Shown: one piece after another, positions 63,941-64,000 of the stretch
Numbering within the stretch: the first letter of the stretch is position 1
Layout of the letters: every line of letters begins with the position of its first letter
Assembly: GCA_019637225.1 (NCBI GenBank)
Contig: JAHBWC010000039.1
Coordinates: 1-64,000, forward strand
Source: Labilithrix sp.
GTDB taxonomy: Bacteria > Myxococcota_A > Polyangia > Polyangiales > Polyangiaceae
Reading direction: 5' to 3'
DNA length: 64,000 nucleotides
Translations under genes and position numbers: made by a program
The notes under the pieces: generated by a model
Database searches by the model: none
The model's input: only the letters and a program-made list of their open reading frames with translations
What the model was told of the DNA's origin: nothing

Positions 63941-64000
63941 CGGCGCGCGGGCCGACGTCGAAGGGAGCGAAGCGCGCGTCGCTGTCGACGATCGTGCGCC
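63937..64000 (+). CDS. possible next gene, 3' end outside window
   Basis: A GTG at 63937 overlaps the methyltransferase stop (GTGA) and opens a frame to the window edge reading MTARGPTSKGAKRASLSTIV, with an N-terminus rich in Lys/Arg. The overlap pattern occurs four other times in this window, which supports it, but only 21 residues are visible. Confidence 0.35.
   Translation, partial: MTARGPTSKGAKRASLSTIVR

Overview
The window is very GC-rich DNA from a predatory or soil-type myxobacterium, most likely order Polyangiales (Myxococcota). This is inferred from the gene content: about twenty lipoproteins, Cys-rich 'DG..NG.ETD.DCGG' repeats, a MopE-type metal-binding motif, an IgGFc-binding-like lipoprotein, DUF1592/DUF1552 and DUF4331 proteins, Ser/Thr kinases (one with a PEGA tail), and ECF sigma factors coupled to regulators. 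No rRNA or tRNA gene, transposase, integrase or CRISPR array was found. GTG and TTG starts are common, and stop/start overlaps of the form GTGA recur.

Layout. 1-10 kb: the end of an unknown gene, a DUF6600 lipoprotein, an endonuclease I lipoprotein, a HupE/UreJ-like membrane protein, a GlsB-like membrane protein, a TPR lipoprotein, an NlpC/P60 lipoprotein, a Uma2 protein coupled to an alpha/beta hydrolase, and a protein with a COQ4-type metal motif. 10-16 kb: an ECF sigma factor translationally coupled to a Ser/Thr kinase, a DUF4331/beta-propeller pair, and trmO. 16-22 kb: a Cys-rich FGE-like lipoprotein, a lone GspE/PilB-type ATPase, purEK, and a di-haem cytochrome lipoprotein. 22-26.5 kb: a probable structured RNA with its own minus-strand terminator, a stand-alone PglZ-like protein with a 10 x 18 bp minisatellite, and an EamA transporter with a long His-rich tail encoded over a G-quadruplex-prone tract. 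26.7-30.6 kb: a DUF1592-DUF1552-Cys-rich lipoprotein operon.

30.6-37.4 kb holds the most coherent system: a complete cyanophycin (multi-Arg-poly-Asp) module on the minus strand. It has isoaspartyl dipeptidase (iadA), cyanophycinase (cphB), full-length cyanophycin synthetase (cphA) and, six bases downstream, a second CphA-like Mur ligase without the ATP-grasp domain. CphA makes the nitrogen reserve polymer, CphB cuts it to beta-Asp-Arg and IadA splits the dipeptide. The role of the short ligase is open. A MatB/ACSF3-like acyl-CoA synthetase diverges from it.

39-45.5 kb is a run of four lipoproteins (two propeller-like, one IgGFc-binding-like, one MopE-like). 45.5-53.4 kb, on the minus strand, has an outer-membrane beta-barrel candidate, an ECF sigma/anti-sigma pair, a trypsin-like protease lipoprotein, a redoxin without active cysteines and two conserved unknowns. 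53.6-56.7 kb is an apparent operon of a FliA-like sigma factor, a type III secretion inner-rod-like protein, mnmA and a lipoprotein. 56.8-60.6 kb has a TPR/TM protein followed by a large Ser/Thr kinase whose C-terminal PEGA domain is cut off by a short, less GC-rich segment with stop codons. The window ends with a lipoprotein, an RlmD-type rRNA methyltransferase and the start of one more gene.
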